NCBI GenBank assembly: GCA_011947345.1
Contig: JAAVTG010000109.1
Location: 31,330-95,329 of the forward strand
DNA: 64,000 nucleotides
Reading direction: 5' to 3'
From: Phytophthora quininea
Taxonomy: Eukaryota > Oomycota > Peronosporomycetes > Peronosporales > Peronosporaceae
The position numbers and the translations under genes are program-made. This document shows positions 9,280 to 19,526 of this stretch, one piece after another (positions within the stretch are counted from its first letter, which is position 1; every line of letters starts with the position of its first letter). Under the pieces are notes generated by a model. It had not been told where the DNA came from. It ran no database searches and saw only the letters and a list, made by a program, of their open reading frames with translations.

Positions 9280-10569
9280 AGGAGCGAGACCCGCTGGCAG
9301 CCTGGGCTTTGCCTTGAGGCCAGCGGGCCGTTCTATATCGGCTATGGGACTGCGCTGCGATACGGCGCCAAGGGACGTAATATTGCGATGCGAATCTGGG
9401 CGAGCCGAAACTGCGGCGGCGAGCGGTGGCGTTCATGCGAGCGCAGTGGGTGCTGAGGCGGTGCCGAGCACTGCTGTCATGGCAAGTGTCAAGAGCGCGG
9501 GGCTGGCTGGCAGCGTGTGGCAAGACTTGTTTGTTTTTAATAGAAAAACGTGGCAACTGGTTTAACGAAAAAGAGGTGCAGTGCAGACATTCGACTTGTT
9601 CTCGCTCGCGGGGATGAAAGGCATGCGGAGCATTTTGCCAGACAACTGGCGCGCATGAGGCCGGCAAGGAGCTTCGTGCCCGGTGCCCTCTTTATCTTGC
9701 CACAGATGTATTTTTATCCCAGTCGTGTTGTATGATGGCTGGCCTGTGCAGATTACGTCGCATTCACCCCTCCTAATGCATCACGCCAGAAATAAAGTAT
9801 GCGATGGCTGGGTATGCATTCGAGGAGAGGTAATGCACGGCGGATTATGCAGCGACCTTTTAACCTAGGAATTAGCACTTGATAATTAACGGCCGATCAA
9901 TCGCTTGCGGCCCAGTCCACCTCGCATGCCTGCTGTTCGGCGTTTGGACAGTCGTTGCGTGTCGCGCTGGGCCTCTACCCTACCCGGCTCCATCGTTACC
10001 GCGACTGGGTCGCAGACATGGTGTGCAACCGCTGCTGTCAGTCGCGCAAGGGGAGTGCGAGCAAAAGCCGACAAGAGAATGAAAAATAGGGCGGCTGCTA
10101 TTAATAAATACGGTTGGGCCCCTGGACCGATTTGTAGTTTGAAGAACATCGCCTGCGACAGCAGGACGAAGCATCCGATCCGAGCAGGACAGCCATGGCA
10201 AACAGCAACACGCGATGATGGCCACGAGCTTTTCCGGCGGCAACCTTCTTTAGCCTAGGAATTAGCGCGCGCGACCTACACTCTCTGTGGTGGTGGCGCG
10301 AGCAGACGTTACCTAACACGGTGATTGTGCGCTCAAGATAGCCTGCTTCAACGTCAGCAGCAAGTCCGCGCGCGCACCATGATGTGAATTTGCAAGAAGA
10401 CTGCTGCTAACAGACATCTCCACGACGGTCCTGCCGTTCTTGCGGGGCCACTGCGAGCGCGACGAAGAGCACGACCATATCTGAGACGCTTTCTATCGCC
10501 ATGCCCATCCCCTTTATGTCGCTATGATGATGCACACAGATTGCGCGCAGATCGAAGAGTTGCACCTGC

Positions 10570-11246
10570 TGTCCCGGGGTGGGGATGACGGTTGGGCCAC
10601 CGCGAGCTTGGCTAGGCCTCAACCACCGGCCGGGACAGAAGACCTTGACAGTCAGGATCGAGTACCTCTGGTGTGGGACGGAGTGTGCAGCGCCTTGGCC
10701 TCGCGCTGATGTAGAACGGAACGGTAGACGAGGGACGGAAAGTAAACGCAAACGCTACTTGTTGTCTTAGCGGCTCTCGCTGCTGTCGCTGACTCTTGCT
10801 GCTCACTAGGCTGGGGACCTACGACGCAAAACGAGTTCTGTTAGCTTCACCGTCCGGCGCGGCCGCCAGCGCTGGCTTCTCCACGCGCCCACCCGTCCTT
10901 CTTCACGAGCACGCGCCCCAGCATGACATCTGTCCTTTGGATCGACCGCCCTCCTCACCTAGAGCCTTCAGCGTGCCACGCCACGCCTGACACCCGTCCT
11001 CCGCATCCCCGACTTGCCCTCCACTTGGTCGTCTTGGGCCTGAGTCGAAGATGGTGCGAGGCGAGCTGGCGCGCTCGCCCGCGGCTTGGCCTACTCTCGC
11101 CAAACTCCTTCTTGGATGACTGCCTCGCCCTGTCGCTCGCGGTACTCAGACTCACGTAGAGTGTAGCCAACGGGCGGAACGGAGCCAACAGGCGGAACGG
11201 AGCGGTTGCCGTCCCAGGGTCGCGCAGTACACGCCGACCCGGGACA
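10570..11246 (-). repeat. Full-length LTR in minus orientation
   Basis: A 677-base LTR of the Gypsy element, written here as its reverse complement. It has TGTCCCGG...CCGGGACA ends and abuts a truncated LTR in the opposite direction at 11246/11247, where CATC begins. There is no matching internal region of the same orientation next to it. It is therefore either the 5' LTR of a minus-strand element whose body has been exchanged away, or a junction product. Confidence 0.9.
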
Positions 11247-11790
11247 CATCCAAGAAGGAGTTTGGCGAGAGTAAGCCGCGGGCGAGCGCGCCAGCTCGCC
11301 TCGCACCATCTTCGACTCAGGCCCAAGACGACCAAGTGGAGGGCAAGTCGGGGATGCGGAGGACGGGTGTCAGGCGTGGCGTGGCACGCTGAAGGCTCTA
11401 GGTGAGGAGGGCGGTCGATCCAAAGGACAGATGTCATGCTGGGGCGCGTGCTCGTGGAGAAGGACGGGTGGGCGCGTGGAGAAGCCAGCGCTGGCGGCCG
11501 CGCCGGACGGTGAAGCTAACAGAACTCGTTTTGCGTCGTAGGTCCCCAGCCTAGTGAGCAGCAAGAGTCAGCGACAGCAGCGAGAGCCGCTAAGACAACA
11601 AGTAGCGTTTGCGTTTACTTTCCGTCCCTCGTCTACCGTTCCGTTCTACATCAGCGCGAGGCCAAGGCGCTGCACACTCCGTCCCACACCGGAGGTACTC
11701 GACCCCGACTGTCAAGGTCTTCTGTCCCGGCCGGTGGTTGAGGCCTAGCCAAGCTCGCGGCGGCCCAACCGTCATCCCCACCACGGGACA
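11247..11790 (+). repeat. Truncated 5' LTR of element A
   Basis: These 544 bases match the 3' LTR at 23493-24169 except that the first 133 or so bases of U3 are missing. The truncation starts precisely at CATCC, the point where other copies in this window carry a CATC duplication. It ends with GGGACA, two bases before the primer-binding site. Confidence 0.9.
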
Positions 11791-11792
11791 TT

Positions 11793-11812
11793 TGGTGGAG
11801 AAGCAGGGTATC
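11793..11812 (+). other. Primer-binding site (tRNA-complementary)
   Basis: TGGTGGAGAAGCAGGGTATC begins two bases after the LTR. Its complement has the form of a tRNA 3' end: a T-loop GATA, a five-base T-stem strand CCCTG, a seven-base acceptor strand CTTCTCC, then A and CCA. The tRNA species is not identifiable by eye. The same site lies at 40637-40656 in B and 58346-58365 in C. Confidence 0.75.
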
Positions 11813-12189
11813 TCCGCTTGTGGAGTTGCGTGTGTGTGTGAGCGCCAGTAGCGCGTTGGTTCGAGACCAGGTCTCGCGTGGTTAAGTGACAGCGTCAAGC
11901 GTGATTCGCGTGATCGCTTTGTTAAGTAGGCCGTGTTTCGGAGGCCTTTGCTAGTGAATTTCGGGAGTGCACGTCGACAAGGGTCCGTGCCGCAGCCGCA
12001 CTAAGGAGCGTTCAGGGCTGTCGTGGGTTTCAGGTGCAAAGTTCGCGGGATAACGCTAAGGATACAGAGCGTTCGTGTTTGAAGAACTTTTGAGGCTGCT
12101 CGGATAGCAGCGTGAGTACAGGGACTGGATCAGCGTTCGTGGAGCGCTCGGAAGTGAACAAGGAAGTGAAAAGGACGATTGGTGCGATC

Positions 12190-14561
12190 ATGTCGACCAG
12201 TCCGGGTGATGATACGCGTGCTGCGGCGGTACCGACCGGCACGGATGTGATAGCGGAAGTAGAAGAGCTGGCTCCTGCGTCGGGCAGCTCCAAGTATGAA
12301 GAAAAGGGCGTCTTGCAGTACGACGAGCAAGGGCGCATGGTGCTTGACGAAGACGGAAGGCCGAAGTTGAGGACTGGTTTTCTCGGAGACGACAAGTCGG
12401 GCAAGTTGCCCGCAACGAAAGGAGGGTCGGCCTCTCTGGCAGACACGGCAGCTGGAAGAGCCTCGATCCGCAAAGCCCTTACTGAGCGACACAAGACTGG
12501 AGGAAGTATGGACCCGAAGGGAAGCGTCCGAGCGTTCCATCCGCTGAGGGTGCGGTGGTGTCGGGAGACTCACGCTTTACAGGACAATTGACCTCGGATA
12601 AGGAGCAACTACGAAGGATCAAGAAGGAAGGAACGTACGACGAGGAGGAACGCAAGGCAATATGGGCCGAGATGGAGAAGCACTGTGGAGAGCCTGGGGC
12701 CTGGCCGGGCATTCCTGACGAAGAGGTCCTGGCCTTGGGTGCTATGCTGAATGAGGTGATAAAGGACCGGAAACTTCGACCGAACCCTGACAATCTGTCC
12801 GAGCTCGACGCGGGAGAGCTTACCCGGCTCGGCAAGCATGCCGAGTCGGCGGCAGCGCTACTGACGGACCCCAAGACACGTTTTGCTCCTCTCTCCGTTC
12901 CCGCCGAACCGACCCAGGACAAGAAGGGACCGAGCGTCTCCTTCTCCGAAGGACAATCCTCGCAAGTAACGCAGAGTGGAACCATCCCCGTATACACCGG
13001 AACGGAGCCACGCATCGATGATGGTGACTCAAGGAAGCAGCACTGGGGTTACGGACGTAGTTATGGGTTTGGAGGTGGAGCTGGAACGGTGCCCGCCTCA
13101 GTGAAGACGGAGTTTGCGGCCGTCGGACTTGAAGGCGGACAGACGCAACCTCGCATGGGCGTGTCATCGCTACGAGGGCGTCAAGTCCCTAGCGCCTCGC
13201 AGAATTTCCCGTCGGGAAGCTACGTGGCCGGAGCCGCTCCCTCAGTTCCAGCCTCCACGACCGTGACTAGGACTTCTACAGCTCCGTCGGTAAGTTACGC
13301 TAGAGGATACGACTATGGTACGATGCCGTCCAGCGAGTACCCCCGAACGTCTACTGGAAACTATGCTGCTTCGGCGCCCAGTGGTTATTCCACGAGGCCT
13401 GCTGTGTCAGCTACAACTCCGTCGACTGGACAATTGGTTCCTCAGACGCCTCTGACTCGTGACGCTTTGCGTTTGGTGGACTGGCTGCCTCCGTTCTTCT
13501 CGGACGGATCAACTCCGGTCAAGGCGCGTCAGTTCTGGGATGCGTTCGAGGCGAACACGGCTGTGTTGCCCGAACCAACAAGGTTGCTAGCGTTCCAGCG
13601 TGTGCTGAACGGAGAAACCGGTCGCAAGTGGTGGAGCGCCTCGAACATCCGTGACCTCAGCACGCTGCATGTGCGCTTCCATAACAAGTTCGTGAGCCAG
13701 TCCGCGGACAAGCTTTGGGCCCGAGGGAACTCGTTCAAGCGTGATCGAAGCGAATCTATTGAGGAATGGGGAGATCGAGTCTCTGATCTATGCGACTCTC
13801 TCAACTACAGTGACCCGAAGATGCGGTATCAACTGTTCTGCTAGGGCCTGCGTAACAAGGCCATCCGTGCGGTGCTCCGTACGAGCTTTGTCGACAACAT
13901 CCCTGACGCCTGTGAATTCTTGTTACGTATGGAAATGCATCGTCCTATTGAAGAAGACGACGAGTTTACTGATGAAGCAGTGTCCAAGACCAGTCCCGTG
14001 CTGGAGGAGGTCGACAAGCGTCTTGCTCAGATGCAGTCTCTGCTGATGGCTCAGCAGATGCAGATGGAAGAGCAACAGCAGCAGGCGATGCGTTCGCCCC
14101 ATTCCCCGAGGAACCGCAACGCTCCTGCGGCAACAGTGGCCAACATGACTCCTCAGCCGGCTCTTACGAATGGGCCAAGCGGGCAAGGTGGCGGTGAGCC
14201 GTTCCGTGGGATACGTATGGGCTCCGACCAGCGTACGCAAGAAGGAGCTACTGTTTGCGGACGTTGCCACCGTCTTGGTCACGGAAGAGATGTTTGTCCG
14301 CGTCAGACTGGAAATTGTATCCAGTGCGGCGAGTTTGGCCATTTCGCAATGGAGTGCACGGAGCCAAGAAGCTACCGTGGTGGAGGTGGTGGAGGACGAC
14401 CGCCTCGGAGGGTCCCCACTTGTTTCCTCTGTGAAGGAGAAGGGCACGTAGCCGCTAAGTGCCCAGATGTGATCAAGTTCCGTGCGATGGTTCGACAGAA
14501 CGCGGCCGGTGGCGCGCACAGCGAAGCGCCACGGCCTGCACTGCCTCCGTCCCAACCATGA
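12190..14561 (+). CDS. gag: Gag of element A (frame break and premature stop)
   Basis: Gag forms the particle that packages the element RNA. The N-terminal frame starts at ATG 12190 (MSTSPGDDTRAAAVPTGT) and stops at 12591. The main frame, open from 12486, carries the rest, including a capsid-like region (VDWLPPFFSDGSTPVKARQF, LLAFQRVLNGETGRKWWSA) and three CCHC knuckles: CGRCHRLGHGRDVC, CIQCGEFGHFAMEC and CFLCEGEGHVAAKC, each C-x2-C-x4-H-x4-C. The two frames overlap by 106 bases in the -1 sense in all three copies. Copy A alone has TAG at 13842-13844 where C has AAG, so it cannot make full Gag. The main frame ends at TGA 14559-14561. Confidence 0.88.
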
Positions 14562-14719
14562 TGGGAACAGGAGGAGGGGAAAGGAGTGTCGCTCTTTCCT
14601 CCTGTCTGGAGGCCGACACGGTGAGGAGCACGGTGGAGTCGATTGATGAAGAAGAGACTGCTGTGGCTCCTGTGAACGGAACGAATGTGGAAACAAGTGT
14701 GAAGAACGGAGAAAAATGA
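14558..14719 (+). CDS. Short ORF between gag and linker ORF of element A
   Basis: A 53-residue open frame starts at ATG 14558, overlapping the gag stop as ATGA, and ends at TGA 14717-14719, overlapping the next ATG as ATGA. Its sequence (MMGTGGGERSVALSS... then an acidic VESIDEEET stretch) looks like continuous Gag-linker polyprotein. In copy B a five-base difference fuses it in frame to Gag, which argues that it is part of one polyprotein, not a separate gene. Confidence 0.55.
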   Translation: MMGTGGGERSVALSSCLEADTVRSTVESIDEEETAVAPVNGTNVETSVKNGEK

Positions 14720-16017
14720 TTGAAGATGCTGATATGGAGACCAACGTGAAGAAGAGTGTGCGATTCGCGAGCGTGGTCTCAAATGACTGTGAAAATGTGG
14801 ACACCAGCACAGTTGCCCTTGGCGAAGCCAAGAGCAGAGTGGAGCGTGCAGTGTGTGTTGAAGAATGTGAAGTGGCGACTGGAACGGATGAAGAGTGTGC
14901 CGTGGAATCGCAAAATGATGAATCCGTGCAAGGAGGTGCTGGTGGTGGTCTGGAGGCCGATGCTGCTCTGACAGCTGCCTCGACCAGCCGCTACCCTGCG
15001 TCGCATGTAAGAGCATTTACCGGTAGCGAGTTAAACGCTATCGAAGAAGGTCGATGGGATGTCACGGAGCCTGAGCCAGAAGAATACGAAAAGGGAATCG
15101 AGGATCGACTGTTCCCTCTGGACGGGGTTGAACTAAAGAAGAAAATGGAGGCGAACGCTGAACGCTTGAAAGAACCGTCCCTCGAGACCCTGAGTGAAGC
15201 TCTAGATATCCCCGTTGAGACTCTAAGACGGACCAAGGAAGCGTCCGTGGGTGAGCTCAGCACACAAGAATACTGGAATAAATGGTACCAGGACACTTTA
15301 GCTACGACCGGTGAGGCCAAGCGTGCTAATCGTGACTTCCGTGGTGCCGTGGATGCCGAGAACCTCGCCGAAGTTAACTCTGTGGCTTTGAGCAGCGACT
15401 CTGAGAACGGAGCTGGTGAGGTGGTAGCAGTGAGTACTGATCGTGTGGAGGCTGGTGTGCCGAGTAATGATGGCACGGAAGACGGGTCGAGCTCGGACTC
15501 GGACCGTCCGTACCCTGACCCTCCGTCCTCGTTGTCTCGCAGATGGCGTGGAGTGGCTCGCCAGGCAGTTTACGAGCTGATCTGTGACAAAATGAACGTG
15601 TCGTCACAACACGAGTCAAAGCCAAAGGGTCTGCATGTTGTGGAAGATCCAGACTGGACTATGAGTTTCGATGAAATCGGGGCTGCCTCGCACCTGAAGC
15701 TAATTAGTGGTTCCATTCCTGTGTGTTTGTGGGATGCAATCATGAAATATACGGAGACTGTATACTGGGAGAACGACACGCTAATCAGTGCCAAGATCAA
15801 GGCCCGTCGCGGTCTCAAGGAGTATTGGTCAGCGAGGCCCGGCATTGATCTGGACTGCTCCGTTCTGTTCCCCGAGACGGGTGATGCGCGCGGACGGAAA
15901 CCCGGTCTAAGAGAATGGAAACCTGGGGAGCGTGTCAAGTCAGAGCGTGCCACCTCGAACGGAAAGCGCTTCCTGTACTCGATCAGGAGTACAGAAGGGA
16001 TTGAGGCTACATCTTAG
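14716..16017 (+). CDS. Gag-Pol linker ORF of element A
   Basis: A 433-residue acidic ORF leading up to the protease. I recognise no domain in it. It contains acidic and Ser-rich stretches (TEPEPEEYEKGIEDRLFPL, GTEDGSSSDSDRPYPDPPSS) and a more ordered C-terminal third (DPDWTMSFDEIGAASHLKL, KARRGLKEYWSARPGIDLDC). It ends in TAG at 16015-16017, and the protease-RT frame continues in the same phase directly after it. It is intact in A and C; B carries a nonsense codon at 36729-36731 (TGG to TAG). Confidence 0.75.
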   Translation: MIEDADMETNVKKSVRFASVVSNDCENVDTSTVALGEAKSRVERAVCVEECEVATGTDEECAVESQNDESVQGGAGGGLEADAALTAASTSRYPASHVRAFTGSELNAIEEGRWDVTEPEPEEYEKGIEDRLFPLDGVELKKKMEANAERLKEPSLETLSEALDIPVETLRRTKEASVGELSTQEYWNKWYQDTLATTGEAKRANRDFRGAVDAENLAEVNSVALSSDSENGAGEVVAVSTDRVEAGVPSNDGTEDGSSSDSDRPYPDPPSSLSRRWRGVARQAVYELICDKMNVSSQHESKPKGLHVVEDPDWTMSFDEIGAASHLKLISGSIPVCLWDAIMKYTETVYWENDTLISAKIKARRGLKEYWSARPGIDLDCSVLFPETGDARGRKPGLREWKPGERVKSERATSNGKRFLYSIRSTEGIEATS

Positions 16018-19000
16018 GGCTATCTGGACTGTCTTCCTGCCGAGATGCTGGTGGACACTGGTGCCATCAGTAGTCTGCTTAACCGCAAGATGCTGAGACG
16101 ACTGGGACTCCTGGATGCGCCGCTACGACCGTACCACCGTGGTCTTACGAGTGCTTCTGGACACGGTATCAAGATCCGTGGCGAAATTGACCTTCCGTTG
16201 CGTCTCGGTTCAGTGGAAATGATTGTTCCTTTCGTGGTTACGGAAGACTTACACGTCGACGCGATCCTTGGAATGAATATACTGACTGCATTTCGTGCTG
16301 TTATCGACATGGAGGAGCGTACCATGACTCTGAAGTCGAGTGGGGAAGTGTTCAGGCTGGGTGTGGAGCAGGTGATTGACGAACATCTAGCCCGAGCGGC
16401 AGCTCCAGTACTGCTTCCCCCAGGCCACCAAGTCCTGCTTACTACTCAGGTGGAGGGAGAGGTGGATACTGGCGCCGTGGTTCTAGTGGAAACTAGCCCC
16501 GAGGCGAACGCGAAGTTACGTGTAGCTCGCTCTGTGTGTACCGTGCACGACAATCAAGTTGTGGTTGAGCTGTGTAACGCTACTACCGAGGAAATCCTGA
16601 TCGAAAGAGGCTCCGTGGTGGCCAATACCACCGTCTTGCCCGACTCGGCGTTCGCATGGGAACGACAGGAACAGTTCGCTGCGAATACGGAAACAGCTCC
16701 TAGTAACGAAGCAGCCAGCAACGCGAGCTCGGTGATCGGTAGAGTGACTACGGACGCCGATGCAGGGACTGAAATGCCTGGTCTGTCGAAGGAGGACGTG
16801 CGTGATGACAATGATGACCTGGAGGTGGACTTCTCAGGCTCTAAGTTGACTGAAGAACAACGTGCTATCCTACGCAAAGAACTGAGCGCTTTCCGGGATC
16901 TCTTCGTGGAGACGTCTAAGAAACCTGGGCGCACAGATCTCTTGAAGTTCTCGATCGATACTGGAACTCACCAGCCGATCAAACAACGTCCGTACCATGT
17001 CTCACAGGCCGAGGGAGAAGTGATGGAAGCCGAGATACAACAGTATCTGGAACTCGGCTTGATCCGTCCTTCCACTAGCCCGTGGGCCAGCCCGGTGCTC
17101 ATGATACGGAAACCGGACGGTGGAATCCGTTTCTGCATCGACTATAGACGGTTAAACGCAGTAACGATCAAGGACAGTTACCCCATGCCGCTCATCGACG
17201 ACATTTTGGATGTGCTAGGGAACGCTAAGTTATTCTCGACTATGGATATTGCATCCGGGTACTGGAACGTCCCTACGGATCCCGCTAGTGTGGAGAAGAC
17301 CGCGTTCATGTGCAAGTATGGGTTGTACGAGTGGCCGGTGATGTCCTTTGGCCTGTGTAACGCTGTCCCTGCGTTCGAGAGGTTGATGGAGACCGTTTTC
17401 GTGGACCTAAAGTGGCGAACTTGTCTCGTTTACCTAGACGACTGCGTGGTGTTCAGTACTGATTTTCCGACGCACTTGGTACGTCTGCGTCAAGTGTTGG
17501 GACGCTTCAGAAGTGCTGGGTTTAAGTTGAAAATGAAGAAGTGTCACTGGGGACGGAGTCAAGTTGCGTTCCTGGGACATATCGTCACTCCGTCCGGAAT
17601 CCTGCCCAACCCGGAGAAAGTAAAAGCTGTGATGAACGTCGAGCGTCCGTGCGATCTGCACACGCTCCGTGCGTTCTTGGGGCTGACCAGCTATTTCAGG
17701 AGATATATACCTGGGTACGCAGGCATCTCGGCTCCACTAGAACGACTGAAGCAGAAGGATGCCGTGTTCGAGTGGAACGGCGACTGTGAGGAAGCGTTCC
17801 TCAAGTTGAAGCGCGCGCTGGTCACGCCTCCCATATTGGTATACCCGGACTTCTCGAAACGCTTAAAATTGTTCGTAGATTCGTCACGGATTGCCGTGGG
17901 TGCTTGCTTAATGCAGCACGTGGACGGACATGACCGTGTCGTGGCCTACGCTAGCAAGCTGCTGGTAGGGTCCGAACAGAACTGGATCCACCACACCGAT
18001 GGTATAACCGAGATCGAGTGCTGGGGGATTGTCTGGGCCACGAGGAAGTTCCATTGCTACCTGGACCGGAAAGATTTCGATTTGTACACGGATCATAAGG
18101 CTTTGACATGGGTCTTCAGCCCGGAAAACCGTACCAGTAACGCTAAGTTGGCCCGTTGGGCCATGGAGCTGTCCCAGTTACGCTTTAAAGTATATCACAA
18201 GGCTGGCACGTTGATGGGGCATGCTGACGGACTGTCAAGGATGCACCAGGTTGGGGCTTACGCTCTAACGATGCAGGACCTGCTTAACGACGATGTTTCG
18301 ACTGGATATGATGGTCCCAGCTTGGTCGGGGAGCCTTCCGTGGCTCCTCCTTCCGCTCTGGACTCTAGTGATGTTGAGAACGCTACGCCACCTACAGACG
18401 AGGGTGGTGACACCGATCAGGAGCTGCCGGTGTCGAACATCGACTTATATGGTCTGGATCGTGACAAGTTCTGCGAAGAACAGTTGGCTACTCCGTGGAT
18501 TCAGGCCGTGATAGCATTCTTGGAAAGTGGTGCGTTGGCGATCGACCCGCAGATGCGAGTGAAGGTGTTGCGCATGGCGCCTCATTTCAAGGTGATGAAT
18601 GGGCTGTTATATCGCAAGGTGTACTTACAAGCCACTGGTAGTCACGCCGAGACGATTACGGTTCCGGTAGTTCCGTTGGCGTTCGTGGAAACTGTACTGC
18701 ACTACATGCACAAGGACGTGCTGGCTGGACATCCGAGCTGTAATTACATGACGTACAAGGTGCGACGGCATGCTTACTGGCACGGATGGGAGAAGGATGT
18801 GGCTGAATACGTCCGTACCTGTGGGGAATGCAGTGCCGCGAAGGACCCTCGTCCGTGGAGAAACGGACTGATGCAACCGATGCCTGTACAGGAGCTCAAG
18901 GGACCCTTCTCTATGCTCGTAGTAGACGCCGTCGGACCTCTGAAGACGACCGAGCGTGGCAACAAGTATATTCTGATCTTCATGGACTACTTCACACGGT

Positions 19001-19419
19001 GGGCTGAGGCGTTCGCGGTGTCCTCTTTGGATACGGTGACTTTCGTGGACTGCATGATCAATGGCGTTATCTCTAGGCACGGTATCCCCGAACGGTTGCT
19101 CAGTGATCGTGGTACGAACTTTGTGTCGGCCCTGGCCAAATCCTTCTACGAGACGCTTGGGATCAAGAAGTCGTCAGGCGCGGCGTACCATCCGCAGACG
19201 CAAGGACTCGTGGAACGGTTCAACAGAACATTGATCAGTACGCTTCGTATGTACGTGGGTGAACATCAGTCTGACTGGGGCGTATATCTGCAGCGCGTGC
19301 TGTTTGCGTATCGCACCTCGTTTCATGAGGCTTTGGGAGATAGCCCGCTCTTCAGCCTATACGGACGGGACGCTATGCTACCAATGGATGTGGCCTTCCT
19401 AAACACTGACAAGAAGTGA
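16018..19419 (+). CDS. pol: Pol of element A: protease, reverse transcriptase, RNase H, integrase core
   Basis: The order is protease (LVDTGAISSLL, with the catalytic D-T-G), RT (FCIDYRRLNAVTIKDSYPMP, MDIASGYWNV and the catalytic LVYLDDCVVF), RNase H (LKLFVDSSRIAVGACLMQ, TDHKALTWVFS), the integrase HHCC zinc finger (H-x-H...C-x2-C around HPSCNYMTYK and CGECSA), and the DDE core with Asp in MLVVDAVG, Asp in LLSDRGTNF and Glu in LVERFNRTL. The frame is intact for 1124 residues from the first Met, but that Met is directly at the D-T-G motif. The true protein must therefore begin upstream, through the in-frame TAG at 16015. It stops at TGA 19417; integrase-like sequence continues beyond in the same phase with further stops at 19489 and 19528. 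Confidence 0.95.
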   Translation, partial: GYLDCLPAEMLVDTGAISSLLNRKMLRRLGLLDAPLRPYHRGLTSASGHGIKIRGEIDLPLRLGSVEMIVPFVVTEDLHVDAILGMNILTAFRAVIDMEERTMTLKSSGEVFRLGVEQVIDEHLARAAAPVLLPPGHQVLLTTQVEGEVDTGAVVLVETSPEANAKLRVARSVCTVHDNQVVVELCNATTEEILIERGSVVANTTVLPDSAFAWERQEQFAANTETAPSNEAASNASSVIGRVTTDADAGTEMPGLSKEDVRDDNDDLEVDFSGSKLTEEQRAILRKELSAFRDLFVETSKKPGRTDLLKFSIDTGTHQPIKQRPYHVSQAEGEVMEAEIQQYLELGLIRPSTSPWASPVLMIRKPDGGIRFCIDYRRLNAVTIKDSYPMPLIDDILDVLGNAKLFSTMDIASGYWNVPTDPASVEKTAFMCKYGLYEWPVMSFGLCNAVPAFERLMETVFVDLKWRTCLVYLDDCVVFSTDFPTHLVRLRQVLGRFRSAGFKLKMKKCHWGRSQVAFLGHIVTPSGILPNPEKVKAVMNVERPCDLHTLRAFLGLTSYFRRYIPGYAGISAPLERLKQKDAVFEWNGDCEEAFLKLKRALVTPPILVYPDFSKRLKLFVDSSRIAVGACLMQHVDGHDRVVAYASKLLVGSEQNWIHHTDGITEIECWGIVWATRKFHCYLDRKDFDLYTDHKALTWVFSPENRTSNAKLARWAMELSQLRFKVYHKAGTLMGHADGLSRMHQVGAYALTMQDLLNDDVSTGYDGPSLVGEPSVAPPSALDSSDVENATPPTDEGGDTDQELPVSNIDLYGLDRDKFCEEQLATPWIQAVIAFLESGALAIDPQMRVKVLRMAPHFKVMNGLLYRKVYLQATGSHAETITVPVVPLAFVETVLHYMHKDVLAGHPSCNYMTYKVRRHAYWHGWEKDVAEYVRTCGECSAAKDPRPWRNGLMQPMPVQELKGPFSMLVVDAVGPLKTTERGNKYILIFMDYFTRWAEAFAVSSLDTVTFVDCMINGVISRHGIPERLLSDRGTNFVSALAKSFYETLGIKKSSGAAYHPQTQGLVERFNRTLISTLRMYVGEHQSDWGVYLQRVLFAYRTSFHEALGDSPLFSLYGRDAMLPMDVAFLNTDKK

Positions 19420-19526
19420 CAAAAGAACGAAGTGGCCGAATATCGCCGGGATCTGTTCAAGTCCTTCCGTGAAAACCGTCGCCTTGTGTAACGTCAACTT
19501 CTGAAAGCGCAGGAACGACACGGCAA

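Larger units (their letters stand above)
8512..10569. repeat. START-region segment S1 (copy 1 of 3)
   Basis: Holds most of the START gene, its promoter and about 1.3 kb of upstream DNA, ending exactly at an LTR. It recurs as 26232-28291 (same direction) and 41864-43923 (inverted). Copies 2 and 3 share variants that differ from this one: near 10017-10060 they read GACGTGG and GGGGAGGTGCG instead of GACATGG and GGGGAGTGCG, and near 10252-10310 they read AACCTAGG and GTGATGGCG. S1 therefore appears to be the original host locus and the other two a younger pair. Bases 9280-10569 contain no supported gene; CCTAGGAATTAGC occurs twice there (near 9866 and 10254). Confidence 0.9.

Noticed and set aside
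8959..9667. An in-frame N-terminal extension of about 150 residues upstream of the START gene ATG at 9211 (also at 27387 and 42768), ending in a poly-proline run
   Set aside because: The extension contains the initiator-like motif at 9266-9279, so transcription should begin inside it. Its proline run is the GGT/GGC microsatellite, and the composition is that of untranslated leader.
10900..11560. Small open frames repeated many times over the LTRs (e.g. the 64-78 residue frames on both strands)
   Set aside because: They recur only because the LTR recurs, lie on both strands, and have no conserved protein features.
11855..11885. A possible tRNA gene: GGTTCGAGACC resembles a T-arm/B-box in the leader of element A (also in B and C)
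   Set aside because: No matching anticodon arm, D-arm or acceptor pairing is visible, and the string is part of a palindrome (GCGAGACCTGGTCTCG).
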